From Larix kaempferi (lineage: Eukaryota > Streptophyta > Pinopsida > Pinales > Pinaceae), in NCBI GenBank assembly GCA_027924585.1, contig BSBM01000092.1, positions 12,151,501-12,215,500 of the forward strand: 64,000 nucleotides of DNA, given 5' to 3'. The position numbers and the translations under genes were made by a program. Shown here piece by piece: positions 11,471 through 23,227 of this stretch. Numbering within the stretch: position 1 is the stretch's first letter; every line of letters starts with the position of its first letter. The notes under the pieces were generated by a model. It made no database searches, was not told the origin of the DNA, and saw only the letters and a list, made by a program, of their open reading frames with translations.

Positions 11471-11897
11471 TCAGAAGAAAGAACTATTCGAAAGCTTACG
11501 AAGAATAGTCTTAATTATACTTGTCTTCTGACAACCGTATACAGAATCGCAAGATTTCTTGATATTAAAGATGCGTTGATAAAACCCCTCAAACTCAGGT
11601 TTGATGGCCGCAATCTTTCTGTAGGTCGCCATGCTGCTGCAATCTAAAAGAAGACGTCGAGTATCACCAGGACAAGTTGCAAACAGTGCTTCTTTCACAA
11701 TTGTTAGATCATTCATATATTTTTTGTAAGCGTTTTCTTCATATTCAACGCGATCGCATTGGTCTAAATTTAGGTGGAGCCGAGCGAGATAGGAACGAAT
11801 AAACGAACACCGTAACCACATTGAATTCGCAGGCTCCAGCAACACCGCTCCGAGACTATCCAACAGGACATACGGCGTTTCAAATAGGTTGAATAAG
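11471..11897 (-). pseudogene. 3' remnant of the TPR/SET methyltransferase gene
   Basis: The minus strand encodes 130 residues that match the C-terminal ~130 residues of the full gene at 58,828-61,416 almost residue for residue, for example MWLRCSFIRSYLARLH and RVEYEENAYKKYMNDLTI. Upstream, about 88 bp present in the full gene (about 59,228-59,316) are deleted, so the short stretch 11,873-11,897 that follows is out of frame. After that all homology to the gene stops. The TPR, SET and post-SET parts and the promoter are gone. The surviving frame is still open, but it lacks any catalytic part. It is a truncated duplicate, not a functional gene. Confidence 0.9.
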
Positions 11898-12289
11898 AAA
11901 AACTTATATATATATATATATATGACTAAAGTTATTTTTTAGCATAAACTAACTTAAATGATTTGACCCACATAAATATTTTGAAATCCATATTCATCAC
12001 ATTGGAATTATAACATTGAGAAAATGATAGTTGAAGGTTACAGAGTTTATTATGGATTTGGACAGACTAAACAAGTAGATTTTTAATTTTGGGATAAGAA
12101 ACAACTTCTCTTATTTTTATAGAATTGTGTTGTAATATATTTAGAGAATTATAGAGAAAGATAGAAACAAGAGCTGCAAGCAGCATAGTCCCTACTTGTT
12201 AGACATAATCTTTATATTTTAAAAAATATTAAAAATAGCATTATACTATCTATCTTTAACTAAATTATAAAAACACATAAAATCTAACC

Positions 12290-12370
12290 TTAAAATTATA
12301 TATATATATAATCTAGGTTAATGTTAGTTCTAAAAGTTAAGAGTATACCTTCCAAAACAAAACCTCCAAA

Positions 12371-12418
<48 letters not shown>

Positions 12419-13250
12419 CCAAGTTAATGTTAGCTCCAAAGGTTAAGAGTATACTTCCTCCAAAAAAGAAAGGTTAAGAATGCACTTCTTCCAAAATAAT
12501 AAAATTAGATAGTTAACTTAAACTACATTAATATAAACATAGATTTTTTAACTAAAATTATTATAGATATAATTACTTCTTCTAAAAATTTAAAAGGTTA
12601 AGAATGCACTTCTTTCAAAACAAGAAACAAAAAGGTAAAAGGGTTAGGAATGCACTCCTTCCACAACAATAAAATTAGATAGTTAACTTAAACTACATTA
12701 ATATAAACATATATATTTTTAACTAAAATTATTATAGATATAATTACTTCCTCCAAAAAGTTAAAAGTTTAAGAGTGCACTTCTTCCAAAATAACAAAAT
12801 TAGATAGTTAACTTAAACTACATTAACATAGACATAGGTTTTTAGACCAAAATTATTATAGATATAAATATGAATAAATTCACTTTAGATTATTGACTTA
12901 TGTATATTAACATAAGTTTTTAACTAAAATTATTATAAATGTGACATAGGTTTTTAAACTAAAAATATTATAGATATAATTACTTCCTCCAAAAGGTTAA
13001 AAGGTTAAGAGTGCATTTCTTTCCAAAACAACAAAATTAGATAGTTAATTTAAATTACATTAACATATCAATAGGTTTTTAAACTAAAATTATTATAGAT
13101 ATAAATATGAATAATTGAATTTTAAATTATTAACTTAAATTATATTAATATAAGTTTTTAAACTAAAATTATTATAGATATAAATATTAAAAAAATTAGT
13201 TTTATGAATATAAATATGAATACATTTTTACAACCTTTTAAGCTATGATT
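12290..13250. repeat. Variable-length tandem repeats, AT-rich
   Basis: Units share 'aaaattagatagttaactt', 'aaactaaaattattatag', 'atataattacttcctcc' and 'ttaagagtgcacttcttcc'. Starts of the first phrase fall near 12,501, 12,671, 12,796 and 13,033, so unit length varies because some units contain internal insertions or deletions. Confidence 0.8.
12376..12417. repeat. (AT)n microsatellite
   Basis: About 42 bases of uninterrupted TA dinucleotides. Shorter runs occur at about 11,907-11,924, 12,297-12,310 and 24,862-24,883. Confidence 0.95.
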
Positions 13251-13539
13251 AATAATAAATAATAATTACATTAAACATTCACAGCTTAGTAATCTAATGA
13301 CAAAATTCATTACATAAAATTGTTAATATAAATAAACACTTAAAAAAATTGATTATGAAAAAAAATGTTGATATAAATAAGTACTTAAAATATTATGAGT
13401 AAAATGTTTTTGGGAGGGAAGGCCAAAGTCTTGTTTGCAATGCTTGTAACTGGTTGTAAACAAGATATCGACCAGTGTGATTTATGGTTGCAATCTGGAT
13501 GACAATCACTTATGGGATTTCCACTATATGATTTTGTAA

Positions 13540-13805
13540 TTTATTTGTATTTCTTGGTAGGTTTATTTTGTAATCTATTTGTACTTCTTGGTTTTTACAG
13601 ATTTATTTTGTAATCTATTTGTACTTCTTGGTTTTTATCGATTTATTTTGTAATCCATTTGTATTTGTTGGTTTTTATAGGTTTATTTATTTTAATAAAT
13701 GGTTAATTTTGTAATTTATTTCCACTTCTTGGTTTTTATAGGTTTATTTTGTAATCCATTTGTATTTATTGGTTTTTACAGGTTTATTTATTTTAATAAA
13801 TGGCT
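13540..13805. repeat. ~42-bp tandem repeat
   Basis: The phrase 'gtttattttgtaatc...atttgtacttcttggttttta' recurs about six times. Two of the units also include an extra 'tttattttaataaatgg' segment. Confidence 0.8.
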
Positions 13806-13989
13806 TTTCTTAATTGTGATTTTTTTAAATTTGTTGGGAATTAGATTTTTATTAATATAAGCAAAAGTCATGGTGTACATCATAAATTTCTTATTTTTAG
13901 AAAAAAAAATGGAAAAAATACTATAAAAAATAAGTTAACGAAAATATCCCTAATTTCTTATAAAAACAAAAAAATATATTTAATTAACA

Positions 13990-15010
13990 TAAATATATTT
14001 ATTTGAGAATTTAAATAAAAAAAAGTTTTAAAATTTTTACTTGATTGAATTTAATAAGAGTTACAAGGAAAGAATTTCATGAGCAGTTTTTAAATACATA
14101 ATAATTACAATGAGTTTGGTGAATTCAACAATTTTATACCATGTTTTAGATTGAATTGAATAAAAGTTACATTTGCATGAGTCAAAACTTGTGAACTTAA
14201 TATTTATTTGAGAATTTAAATAAAAAAAGATTTAAAATTTTTACTTGATTGAATTTAATAAGAGTTACAAGGAAAGAATTTCATGAGCAGTTTTTAAATA
14301 CACAATAATTACAATGAGTTTGGTGAATTCAAGAATTTTATACCATGTTTTAGATTGAATTGAATAAAAGTTACATATGCATGAGTCAAAACTTGTGAAC
14401 TTAATATTTGAATTTCATGAGCAGTTTTTAAATACACAATAATTACAATGAGTTTGGTGAATTCAAGAATTTTATACCATGTTTTAGATTGAATTGAATA
14501 AAAGTTACATATGCATGAGTCAAAACTTGTGAACTTAATATTTATTTGAGAATTTAAATAAAAAAAATTTAAAATTTTTACTTGATTGAATTTAATAAGA
14601 GTTACAAGGAAAGAATTTCATGAGCAGTTTTTAAATACACAATAATTACAATGAGTTTGGTGAATTCAAGAATTTTATACCATGTTTTAGATTGAATTGA
14701 ATAAAAGTTACATATGCACTAGTCAAAACTTGTGAACTTAATGTTTTAGATTGAATTGAATAAAAGTTACATATGTGAACTTAATGTTTTAGATTGAATT
14801 TAACAAAAGTTTTAGATTGAATTGAATAAAAGTTACATTTACATGGGTCAAAACTTGTGAACTTAATGTTTTAGATTGAATTTAACCAAAGTTCAAAACT
14901 TGTGAACTTAACGTTTTAGATTGAATTTAACAAAAATTGCATGCAACTTAATGTTTAAGATTGAATTTAACAAAAGTTACATTTGCATGCGTCAAAACTT
15001 GTGAACTTAA
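13990..15010. repeat. Complex tandem array, ~140-210 bp units
   Basis: Full units contain 'atttatttgagaatttaaa', 'ttacttgattgaatttaat', 'ggaaagaatttcatgagc', 'caatgagtttggtgaattc' and 'aaaacttgtgaacttaat'. Full or partial units begin near 14,000, 14,205, 14,410 and 14,540. From about 14,740 only the last part ('ttttagattgaatttaac') repeats, in units of 40-70 bp. Two neighbouring units are nearly identical, so expansion was recent. Confidence 0.85.
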
Positions 15011-16709
15011 TGTTGAAGTAATATGAAGTAATTAAAAAGAAGGGGATAAAATAGGTGAAGTAATTGAACTTCTTAGTGAATATTTAAATTCAGCTTTTAA
15101 TTATGTAAAATTTGAATAGTTTCGGAGTTAATAGCATTTCAAATATTTGAAGAAATGAAAACCAGGAATGTTCATATATAAAGGGTCTTTGTATAATATA
15201 AATTTTATTCATAATAATAAACCACAAACTACTTAAGCTGCAGTGCGAGTAAAGGGTCATATAGGACCATGACCATATGCCTCAACTGAGATAATGCTGG
15301 CAGAAATCTCAGAGTTGAAAATCATGATAATTGGAGATGGAGGCTGACTTAAAAAGGAGATGAAGTTATAGTACACATATAGGAGATTGAGTTGCATGCA
15401 TATTTTAAATAAAAAGGCTAAAAGTCAGTTCTGGCAGTGAGACAGAAAAAGATATATTTAATATACTTTTTAATACATCTCATTCTCCAACCTACATTCT
15501 TGGAATGAGCTTCTCATAGTTAATATAAAGACCGTAAAGTCTCGAGTTCAGTGTAAATCCTTTGATCCTTCAAATAATGCAGAGAGTAATTGAAAGTAGT
15601 GATCATGAAGATTGAATGAATCCAATAGGGATTTGGTGGCTATATTTTAGAGGAGATGGAGTTGCAGAAAATGGGGAGAGAAAACTGAGAATGGTACCCA
15701 TAGGGGCTTGATACAATGATGAGAACGAGAGTGTTATACTGCCCAATGCCAGGACAAGGGTTCTATTTTCACTGACACCGCCTGGATGTATGAAACAACA
15801 GTTAAAAGGGATGTAGACGGGTGCAAGTTCTGAGCAAATTTTGCCAAAACATGTCCCTTCAGTCAGTCAATGCCTGAACCCTCAACTCTCACAGTAAACA
15901 AAACTAACAATGGCTAGAATTACCAAATTTTACCCTCGCACCTCGAAGTCAAATACCTCGAAACCACCGACCTCTTAATATAAAGTACGAGTAGCCGTAC
16001 AACGATATAAGGAATGAACATGTGGCAAGGAGTATGGTGCCAAATGTGCCGACTCGCCTGATCTCTCCACGTGAAGTATGATACGCATGCATTCGGTGAT
16101 GAATGAATGCCACTATCAATGATAAATCGCTATTAATATAATGTATAAACTAATTGAACCTAATCAAACAGGTTACATTTAAGCAACAGTAAAATTCAAT
16201 GGTTAAATAATTAGCATATTGCTAGAGGACAGAACTAAGGACAGGTTGATTTTACTTGCAGGTCAAGTAATAGCAAATTTATAACAGCAAGACAGAACAT
16301 CGTATAGTTTGATTATATTTGCACGTCAAGCAATAAGTAATAGAAAATAATAGCAAATGTATGATAGGAGGACAGAACACCTGATGCCTGTAATAGTAAT
16401 TCTCAATAAGCAAATGTATGGCCAGAGGACAGAACAATTGACACATGTAATAGTAATCTGGAATCATGTAATGTTAAAGTTAAAGGTAAGTTTATTTTTT
16501 GTTTATTTTTTTAATTTTTTTAATCTTACTTAATGATAAAAATAGTCAATTCAAGACCTATCTCAATCTCAATGTCAACACAATTTAAAAAAAAAAATAT
16601 TGATAAACACAAATTTTAGCATAACTTTGACATAACTTTATAAAAACTGAAATATTAATATCAATTAATAGATAAACTTGGAACATATAGTCTCTACTTA
16701 CGGCAAGGA
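15011..16709. other. No gene seen
   Basis: I see no coding sequence in this stretch. A short phrase 'aggacagaac' recurs four times between about 16,225 and 16,435, each time near 'agcaaatgtatg' or 'agcaaattta', a weak tandem arrangement of about 60-75 bp. Confidence 0.4.
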
Positions 16710-17884
16710 CTAAAAATACAAAAATAGTTTATAATTATAATTTTAAAACTAAAAGTGACAGACCCTACCTATCATTTTAATAGAAGTGATTATTTTCCCC
16801 ATTGTGACCTAGAACTTGGCTATGACAATTGGACTTCACCTTTTTGACCTAGATATTTTATCACATTCATTAGTAAAGTTGGGTTCTAAATTGGTATTGG
16901 GGAGTATAAAAGGAGTTAATCTAGTAAAATTAAGGTTTTCTTAACTTGGAAAAATGTATTGGGAGGAAGACTCAACAAAAATATTTTTGTAGGTATTTAT
17001 TAATGTATAGTAAACTGAGAGGTATTCTTTAATAACATAAGAATGTGGATGCTATGGTATAGTTTTATTGAGTGTCCCTAATGTACAAGAACATGTTAAA
17101 CAACATGTGGAAGATAAAAGACTTCTTTAGAATGTTTCACTCTCGAATTAAGAAATATAAGGATGTGATAAGCCAATGTTGCAAAACAATTATCCTTGTG
17201 ACACTAAGAGGGTTGAAAATGAAAAACATTTTCCTTTAAAAAATCTTAGATCTCAATTTAAAAATATTTCTCACAATAATGAATTTTATAACATTTTAAC
17301 TCATCAAACCTAAACTTACATTAAAATTTAAGACTATTACCTTTTAAGATTTTTAAAATGCAAAATAATATTTCAAAACAAACCACCTTAATAAATCAAT
17401 GTGATCATCATATATATGCAAATAAAATAAAATAAAAACCTTATTTTAAATTGTTTAATTAATTTAGAATTAAATTAGATTTATCTCAATTAATTATATT
17501 AACATAAAAAATATTTAAACATAAACTTATTTTAAATTGTTTAATTAATTTAAAATTAAAATAAATTTATTTGAATTAATTATATTAATATAAAAATTAT
17601 TTAAATATGATTTTAAAAAATAATGATTATTTTATCGTTGTTAGCTATTTCATAAATAATTTAATAAAATCATTGATAAATAATTTTTTCATCTAATTAT
17701 TTTAAATAAACGTTACTATATAAATTTACAATTAAAATTACTATATAAGTTTAATAATATATTTAACATTATGAATTAATCAAACCAAAAACATCATATT
17801 TAAAAATAAAATAAAATAAAATAAAAATATATATTTAAAATAATAAGTAAGCCAAATTTAATACAAACAACATAACTTAAAATT

Positions 17885-18165
17885 TATGGCAAAGGTTTAA
17901 AATTACTTTCAACATTATGCGAGATCCATAAAGTGATATTCATGCAAAAGTTAATTGCAAAGATTTAACATTATTCTAAATAGTATGTGTGATCTGTAAA
18001 CGGTTATTCTAGTGGAAAAGTTAATTTATGGCAAAGGTTTAAAATTAGTTTCAACATTACGCGAGATCCATAAAGTGATATTCATGCAAAAGTTAATTGC
18101 AAAGATTTAACATTAGTCTAAATAGTATGTGTGATCTATAAACGGATATTCTAGTGGAAAAGTTA
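17885..18165. repeat. 141-bp tandem duplication, copy 1 only
   Basis: The unit beginning 'ttatggcaaaggtttaaaa' and ending 'gtggaaaagttaatt' occurs twice in direct tandem. Copy 2 has the unit once at about 63,228-63,362, so the duplication arose after the segmental duplication. A similar ~93-bp duplication at about 17,430-17,600 is shared by both copies and is older. Confidence 0.85.
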
Positions 18166-18649
18166 ATTGTAAAGGTTTAATATTAGTAGTAACATTATGT
18201 GATTTGTTAATGGATATTTTATGGAAAAGTTAATCACAATAAATCTTACAATTTAATGTATTTGGTTAACTTGATTTTAAATTAGAATTATAAGGAACAT
18301 AATTAAAGTAAAATAACACATTCACACAAATAATACTAGATATATGGTGGAAAAACATTACTGGAAAATACTCATTTAAAGTAAGGATTGTGTCTTACGC
18401 TTTTCTTATCCAATATGTAATGCAAATTCAAAGAAAGTGTTACTCACTATGGAGTTACCTATAACATTGTGACCTCCCCGACTACTACAAGATATCCTAC
18501 TTCCTTTGTTATGATTAGAGTTAGGGTTTTTGGACCCTCGAGAATGTTCTTCAAAATCCACACATGACTAGCTCCACATGTGTGGGTAATGAGAGCTAAC
18601 ATAGAACCTACTCAATACAATAACTTGGTCAACTTGCAAAAGACATAAC

Positions 18650-19260
18650 TTCCTCATATAGACCATAATTGAAATGATTCTTGCACCGTTTGGAAAATTC
18701 TGAGAGTGTAGAATAAAATTGAGGGGTTGTAACCTATGCTTGCAAACTTTTGACCCCATAAACATCGTTTAAGCCCTCAAACATGCCTCAGAAATTACAC
18801 GTGGTAAAATAAATAATCTAGGCTTGGAAGAAGCATAGCCATTCGTAATCACTATCCTAAGGTTGTTGGGGTACCTTAAGAAATCTTGTTGCTAAGGAGA
18901 TGTACTACCATGAAGTTGCTTTGTAGGGCCACTTGAGACACTAGTCCCAACACTACCATCAACACTTGGGTAGACACCCCATCTTCTACAACTCAAGACG
19001 TATGAGCTAGACATTCTAAAATCATTGGCATGGATATTGAATCTATTTGGAAAGCAAAAATTAACAAACAAAAGGTGGCACCCTTTTCTGCTTGGGTGGG
19101 TCGACATGTTGGAGATTTTATCCCTCAACTATGGGTAAGGTATTTACAAGGATGATATGGTTCATTCATCCGGTTTGTATGGATTTGAGATGGAAAACTA
19201 GTTAAGTAGTTTAGACTATCGTGTACCCTAAGAATCCACATCTCTCCTTACTATCCTAAA
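18650..19260. other. Unrecognised, possible upstream part of a LINE remnant
   Basis: One plus-strand frame reads DIESIWKAKINKQKVAPFSAW near 19,030-19,090, but stops surround it and I cannot assign it. It lies just upstream of an RNase H-like remnant and could belong to the same dead element. Confidence 0.25.
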
Positions 19261-19266
19261 AACGTT

Positions 19267-19681
19267 TGTGGCTGTTGGGGAGGCAGGTGTGGGAGGGGTG
19301 TTATTTGACCCTGGTGGAAATGTAGTGAAAACATTTTCCTAGGGATTAGGAACAGGTACAAATACTCATGCGGAACACTTTTCTCTATTCCAAGGACTAA
19401 AAATGGCCTTAGAAGAAGGATGTCACTGTCTAGTTGTGATTGGGGAATCCATGATTATTTTGTCTCAAACAAGAAATCGTCCTTCGATTGCAGACCCTCT
19501 AGCTAGTCGTCTTCATAATCATAGCTTTAGCATCCTTCCCCGGTTTCAATCAATCAAAATTTTTCATGTCACGCGATCCTTGAATAATCTTGCAGATAAC
19601 TTTGCAAATAGAGATTCTTTCATACCCCAAGGAGGACTAATAATAAATGGAGGGCCAATTCCGAATTATTGGATCCCCTAA
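19267..19681 (+). pseudogene. RNase H-like (RVT_3 type) remnant
   Basis: One plus-strand frame starts GVGGVLFDPGGNVVKTFS, meets a stop (TAG where Trp is expected), then reads GTNTHAEHFSLFQGLKMALE and ends LNNLADNFANR. This order is that of the plant RNase H-like domain found at the end of many LINE ORF2 proteins and in stand-alone plant genes: a first Asp in a GGVLFDPGG strand, Glu in the HAE helix, then an L-A-D-x-x-A-N-R end. The third acidic position reads GES where GDS is usual. The piece is about 140 codons long, close to the whole domain. It is likely inactive. LINE origin is inferred. Confidence 0.6.
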
Positions 19682-20093
19682 TATTTAAAAAAATTCTATG
19701 CCAATTAATTGTTTCATTATGTGGATGTCCCTTTTATGCTTTAGCGACACGTTTTTTTTGGATTGTGTGAATGGGGAGGTGTTCATTCGTCTCAATGGTG
19801 GAAACAAATGCATTAAGGAAGGTTGGCTCCTTAGTTTCAACACTCATTATTTCTCTGCATTTGGAGTTTTTGTGTTAATGAATTTCCTCTCCGATAAGAA
19901 CTTGCTTATGAAGGTTATTTCCTTCGATACAGTGCTCTGGGATCTCTTGTTTGAAATGGTGGCAAGGAATGCAGTTTCTTCAGCCTTCTCCTTAGCTCGA
20001 GGAGTAAGGTGTTCCGTTCTGGTTTCTCTTCCATTTTAGGTATTTCTCCTAGGCTCTATTCTTGCATTCAACTGGCAGGTTTGGGACACTATA

Positions 20094-20468
20094 TTGTGTT
20101 TGTATTTGGGAAAACAATTTGAGTTTCGACCAAATTGTGTTGGAAATTTTATTTTCTTTGACAGAAGGGAAGGTTTTGGTTTTCCCACTTTTGGTTCTGT
20201 TATTATGCTCGTTAATATAGTAAACTCTAGTCTACAGTTTATTGGGCTTGCCAACAGATTCAATAATATAGAAAGCCTTTTAAATATGGAACTTGAGAAG
20301 AGATTTGAGATTCTTGAAGACCAAGTGAATGTTGCAACCGCTAGCATAAATGACTTTAAACTCCATCTCAAATGGATGAAGGACATAATGGAAGGCATGT
20401 TTGAAGCGGTCCATCAGATGATTGCTCACACTCTGGTGTTGGATATTTGTCTGGACCAAATGGAGTAG
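20094..20468 (+). CDS. Hypothetical ORF, 124 codons, possible coiled coil
   Basis: The frame opens with a basic and aromatic part (EFRPNCVGNFIFFDRREGFG) and continues as a probable helix rich in E, K and hydrophobic residues (LEKRFEILEDQVNVATASIN), a heptad-like pattern. The reading frame upstream of its ATG stays open through NWQVWDTILC, so the ATG may not be the true start. I recognise no family. It lies just outside the left terminus of the large transposon and could be the tail of the neighbouring dead element. Confidence 0.25.
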   Translation: MCLYLGKQFEFRPNCVGNFIFFDRREGFGFPTFGSVIMLVNIVNSSLQFIGLANRFNNIESLLNMELEKRFEILEDQVNVATASINDFKLHLKWMKDIMEGMFEAVHQMIAHTLVLDICLDQME

Positions 20469-20610
20469 ATGTACCATGAGCTTAATAGTAACATATTGGA
20501 AACTCGTTTTGACAGTTTACAAGTAGAGGTCAATAATTGTGAAATGGGTGGAAACGCGAAGGTGGGTTACACTTTGGTGATAATCGGGCGCCGAAGAGCC
20601 ATAGTGGAAG

Positions 20611-20817
20611 TTATTCGGCCGAATAAATTTAATTATTCGGCCAAATAACTTTATTCGGCCGAATAATTAAATTTATTCGGCCGAATAACTTCTACTTTAT
20701 TCGATTGAATAACAATTAACGAGCCACCGTTAGACCTGATGGTGGCCTCGATGTGTGTGCGAGGTTTTAGCCGGACGGAGAAAACGCACGACGTTGTCCA
20801 ATTATTCGGCCGAACAA
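20611..20817. repeat. Left terminal palindrome cluster
   Basis: Copies of the 16-bp palindrome lie at 20,611-20,626, 20,633-20,648 (central CAAA variant), 20,651-20,666, 20,673-20,688, 20,698-20,713 (GATTG variant) and 20,802-20,817 (GAACAA variant). Most substitutions leave the sites recognisable; the third and fourth are perfect. ACGACGT occurs at about 20,789. Such arrays are typical of binding sites for a dimeric transposase, which is an inference here. Confidence 0.8.
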
Positions 20818-20849
20818 TTATTCTGAATAAAAGCTCGACCGTGGCCATT

Positions 20850-21604
20850 GTTTGTCATTTTTTGCAAGATTTCGTGGACCCCTTTGAGAGCTATTGCCGG
20901 CCCCGCCTCCGCGCCACTCGTCTCGCCATTGTTTTGTCCACCCACTCGTCTTGCCAATGGTCCATCTACCTGGCTGTTGTTCAACTCCGCCACCCGCTTC
21001 TCCACTCTTTGCGTGTCACTTCTCCACCACCCTCTGCATCATGTTTTGCTCGTCGGTTGGTCGTTGCTCGGTTGGACGTTTCGAAGTCTGTTTGTGGAGT
21101 GTTCGTCTGCCACCTTCTGCCTCTCCCATCCACTCGTATGCCACCTTCTGCCTCTGCCGTTGGTTCGTATGCGCATTTGGACGTCTGGACGCTTGTTGGT
21201 GGAGTGTGCGTCTGGACATCTGTAGGTTTAGTGTGCGGCTGGACTTCTGTTGGTGGAGCTTTGGTGTTGGGGTGTTCTCCTATGGTCGGATGATCATAAT
21301 TCAGAGAGTTTATGCTGGTGGACAATCGTTCTGGTGTTTGTTTCATTGGTGGACGTTTGCATAACAGTGGGGTGCTATCGCTGTGGACCTGTCATCGTGA
21401 GGTTGTTTGCATAGGTAAGTTTTTTTGTTTATTTATGTTTTTATTTTTATTTTTAAATTTCTTATATTAATGTTTAATTGTTATTACAGGTTCTATTTTT
21501 TTTTGCTGCTTGGCTCATTTCATTTCGGCTATGTCCAATTTCACCTGGGTTCTATTCGGCTGGATCTATATTCACCTGCTTTCATTTCGGCTGGGTCTAA
21601 ACAG
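20850..21604 (+). other. GC-rich leader with a probable spliced intron
   Basis: This stretch is much richer in G and C than its surroundings and contains loose repeats of 'gttggtggagtgtgcgtctgg'. A good donor CATAG|GTAAGT lies at 21,415/21,416 and an acceptor TTATTACAG at about 21,490, followed by a second donor AACAG|GTAAGT at about 21,605. It looks like the 5' untranslated leader of the plus-strand gene of the transposon. The overlapping open frames on both strands here (for example 20,739-21,293) have repetitive, uninformative translations. Confidence 0.4.
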
Positions 21605-21675
21605 GTAAGTCGAAAGTCAGTTTTTTTTTAATTCAAGAATTAAGTATTAATTTAAATTTTTTTGAATTTGTCCCT

Positions 21676-22345
21676 GTAAATGAACTGTGTCCAATTGGAC
21701 AGAGTTCATGAACTGTGTCCAGTTGGACAGAGTTCATGAACTCTGCCCAAATGGACAGAGTTCATGAACTCTGTGCAAAATTGGGTAGATTTCATGAACT
21801 CTGTCCAATTGGGCAGAGTTCATGAAAGAGCATAGATAATGATACTTATTACTCACAGATAGTATAATCATAGTAACCTAATATGTAAACTGTAACATAA
21901 GCAAATAGTGTGGATTAGTACTAAGAGGTTTAACATGAACTCTGTCCAATTGGGCAGAGTTCATGAACTCTGGCCAAATCGTATGTTGAAAATGATTTAA
22001 TTTTAAATATAAAAAGAGAAATATATGCAGTCTTTAGTTAGTTAATCTTGTTAAACTATTGATTTTGCTTATGTGTTTAGAAATGAAAATAAAAGTAGTA
22101 TTGTAATTGTATTTGCAAATGATATCTCCCTTTTATATATAGGCTTGTCTTATTGGCTGAACTCTGTCAACATGGACATGGACAGAGTTCATGAACTCTA
22201 TCAACATGGACATGGACATAATTCATGAACTTTGCCAACATGGACATAGAGTTTAGGAATTTTGTCCACATGGATAGAGCTCATGAATTATGTCCTTGGA
22301 CAAATTTCATGAACTCTGTCTACATTGACAAAGTTCATAGATCAA
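21676..22345. repeat. Minisatellite of palindromic units
   Basis: The unit is about 31 bp and is itself an inverted repeat: ATGAACTCTGTCC, a short AATT-type centre, then the complement. Five or six units lie at 21,680-21,830, one at 21,935-21,970, and six more diverged ones at 22,155-22,345 with a longer centre (AACATGGACATGG). Many substitutions in one arm are not matched in the other, so folding is not perfectly kept. The array lies in a probable intron of the plus-strand gene. Confidence 0.85.
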
Positions 22346-22779
22346 TATATTAGTTTTATTACAAACTGTGTTAATGCATAGCTATAGATACAACAAAAAT
22401 TTAGACACGATTAAACTCTACTTTGGATACAACAAAACTTTAAACTTTACTTTAGGTACAACTAAACTATAGACATGAATAAACTTTACTTTATATGTAA
22501 TATGAAAGAACAAAAGTCAATTCTATTATGTACCAAACTGAAGACCATTTTGCAACATGGAAAATTTTTGAAACATAGCCAAACTTGTGAAAAATAATAC
22601 CATGCATTGTTAATATTTTAAGATTGTATGGAATAATGAAAATACTTGTAGATATAATTTATGTTTAAATATTATTAAAATAGCAATTAAGTAATTAATT
22701 TAAGCTTTTAATTAAAAGTTAACATGTTCATGAACTCATTCTTTGACATAAAGAAAAGTAACCCTTCATTTTGTATTTA

Positions 22780-23170
22780 ACTATATTAGTTCTATTCATT
22801 TTAAACATCAAAAACACTTAGAAGATTGACACATTAATTCCTTATTAGTTATAGTCATTTTAAGAATTACTAGATGATATTAGGTATATTTAGGTCTTTA
22901 TTACATTTAACTTAGTTTCTTTAGCAGCTAGGTTTTATAATTTCTAGAAATACTATCTAGATGTAACACTAAACTTAGTATTTATATTTGCTCTATTCAT
23001 TTTAAATATCAAAAACACTTAGAAGATTGGTACAATAATTCCTTATACATCCCAACAATATTAGTCATAGTCATTTTAAAAACTATTAGATGATATTAGG
23101 TATATATAGGAACTTTTTTTACAGAACTTGCTTTTCTAGTAGCTAGGTTTTAGAATTTGTAGAATTAACA
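22780..23170. repeat. ~210-bp tandem duplication
   Basis: Two copies share 'ttctattcattttaaa', 'tcaaaaacacttagaagatt', 'agatgatattaggtatat' and 'agctaggtttta' in order, starting near 22,790 and 22,995. They differ by several substitutions and a short insertion. Confidence 0.8.
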
Positions 23171-23227
23171 TGTAGAATTTGAATATGTAATCAGTTGATA
23201 TTTGTGCAAGTGTAAACATTATATCAA

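Larger units (their letters stand above)
12171..16709. other. 4.5-kb insertion in copy 1, AT-rich tandem repeats
   Basis: Copy 2 runs directly from 'gaattatagagaaatatag' to 'aaaaatacaaaaataattt' near 62,090-62,110. In copy 1 these two phrases are separated by about 4.5 kb. The inserted DNA contains at least three unrelated tandem-repeat families and no coding sequence. I found no LTR, terminal inverted repeat or clear target duplication, so the mechanism is open. The alternative is a deletion in copy 2. Confidence 0.6.
8870..18650. repeat. Segmental duplication copy 1
   Basis: Blocks of this region recur in the same order and orientation at 40,560-64,000. Matching pairs include 9,060/40,740 ('ggttcattggtaa'), 10,400/41,960 ('acatgtttctttt'), 11,100/43,180 ('gaaagaaagattcagatg'), 11,471/58,828 (SET gene end), 12,000/61,930 ('aaaatgatagttgaaggtta') and 16,710-18,650/62,110-64,000. 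Copy 1 has lost most of the SET gene and gained a 4.5-kb insertion. Divergence is visible throughout by eye, so the duplication is not recent. Confidence 0.85.

Noticed and set aside
18892-19128. Minus-strand 78-codon frame
   Set aside because: No recognisable domain; it lies opposite the possible LINE-related region and looks like chance.
20739-21364. Four overlapping frames of 121-184 codons on both strands
   Set aside because: The region is GC-rich and internally repetitive, so stops are rare. Splice signals and position fit an untranslated leader better.
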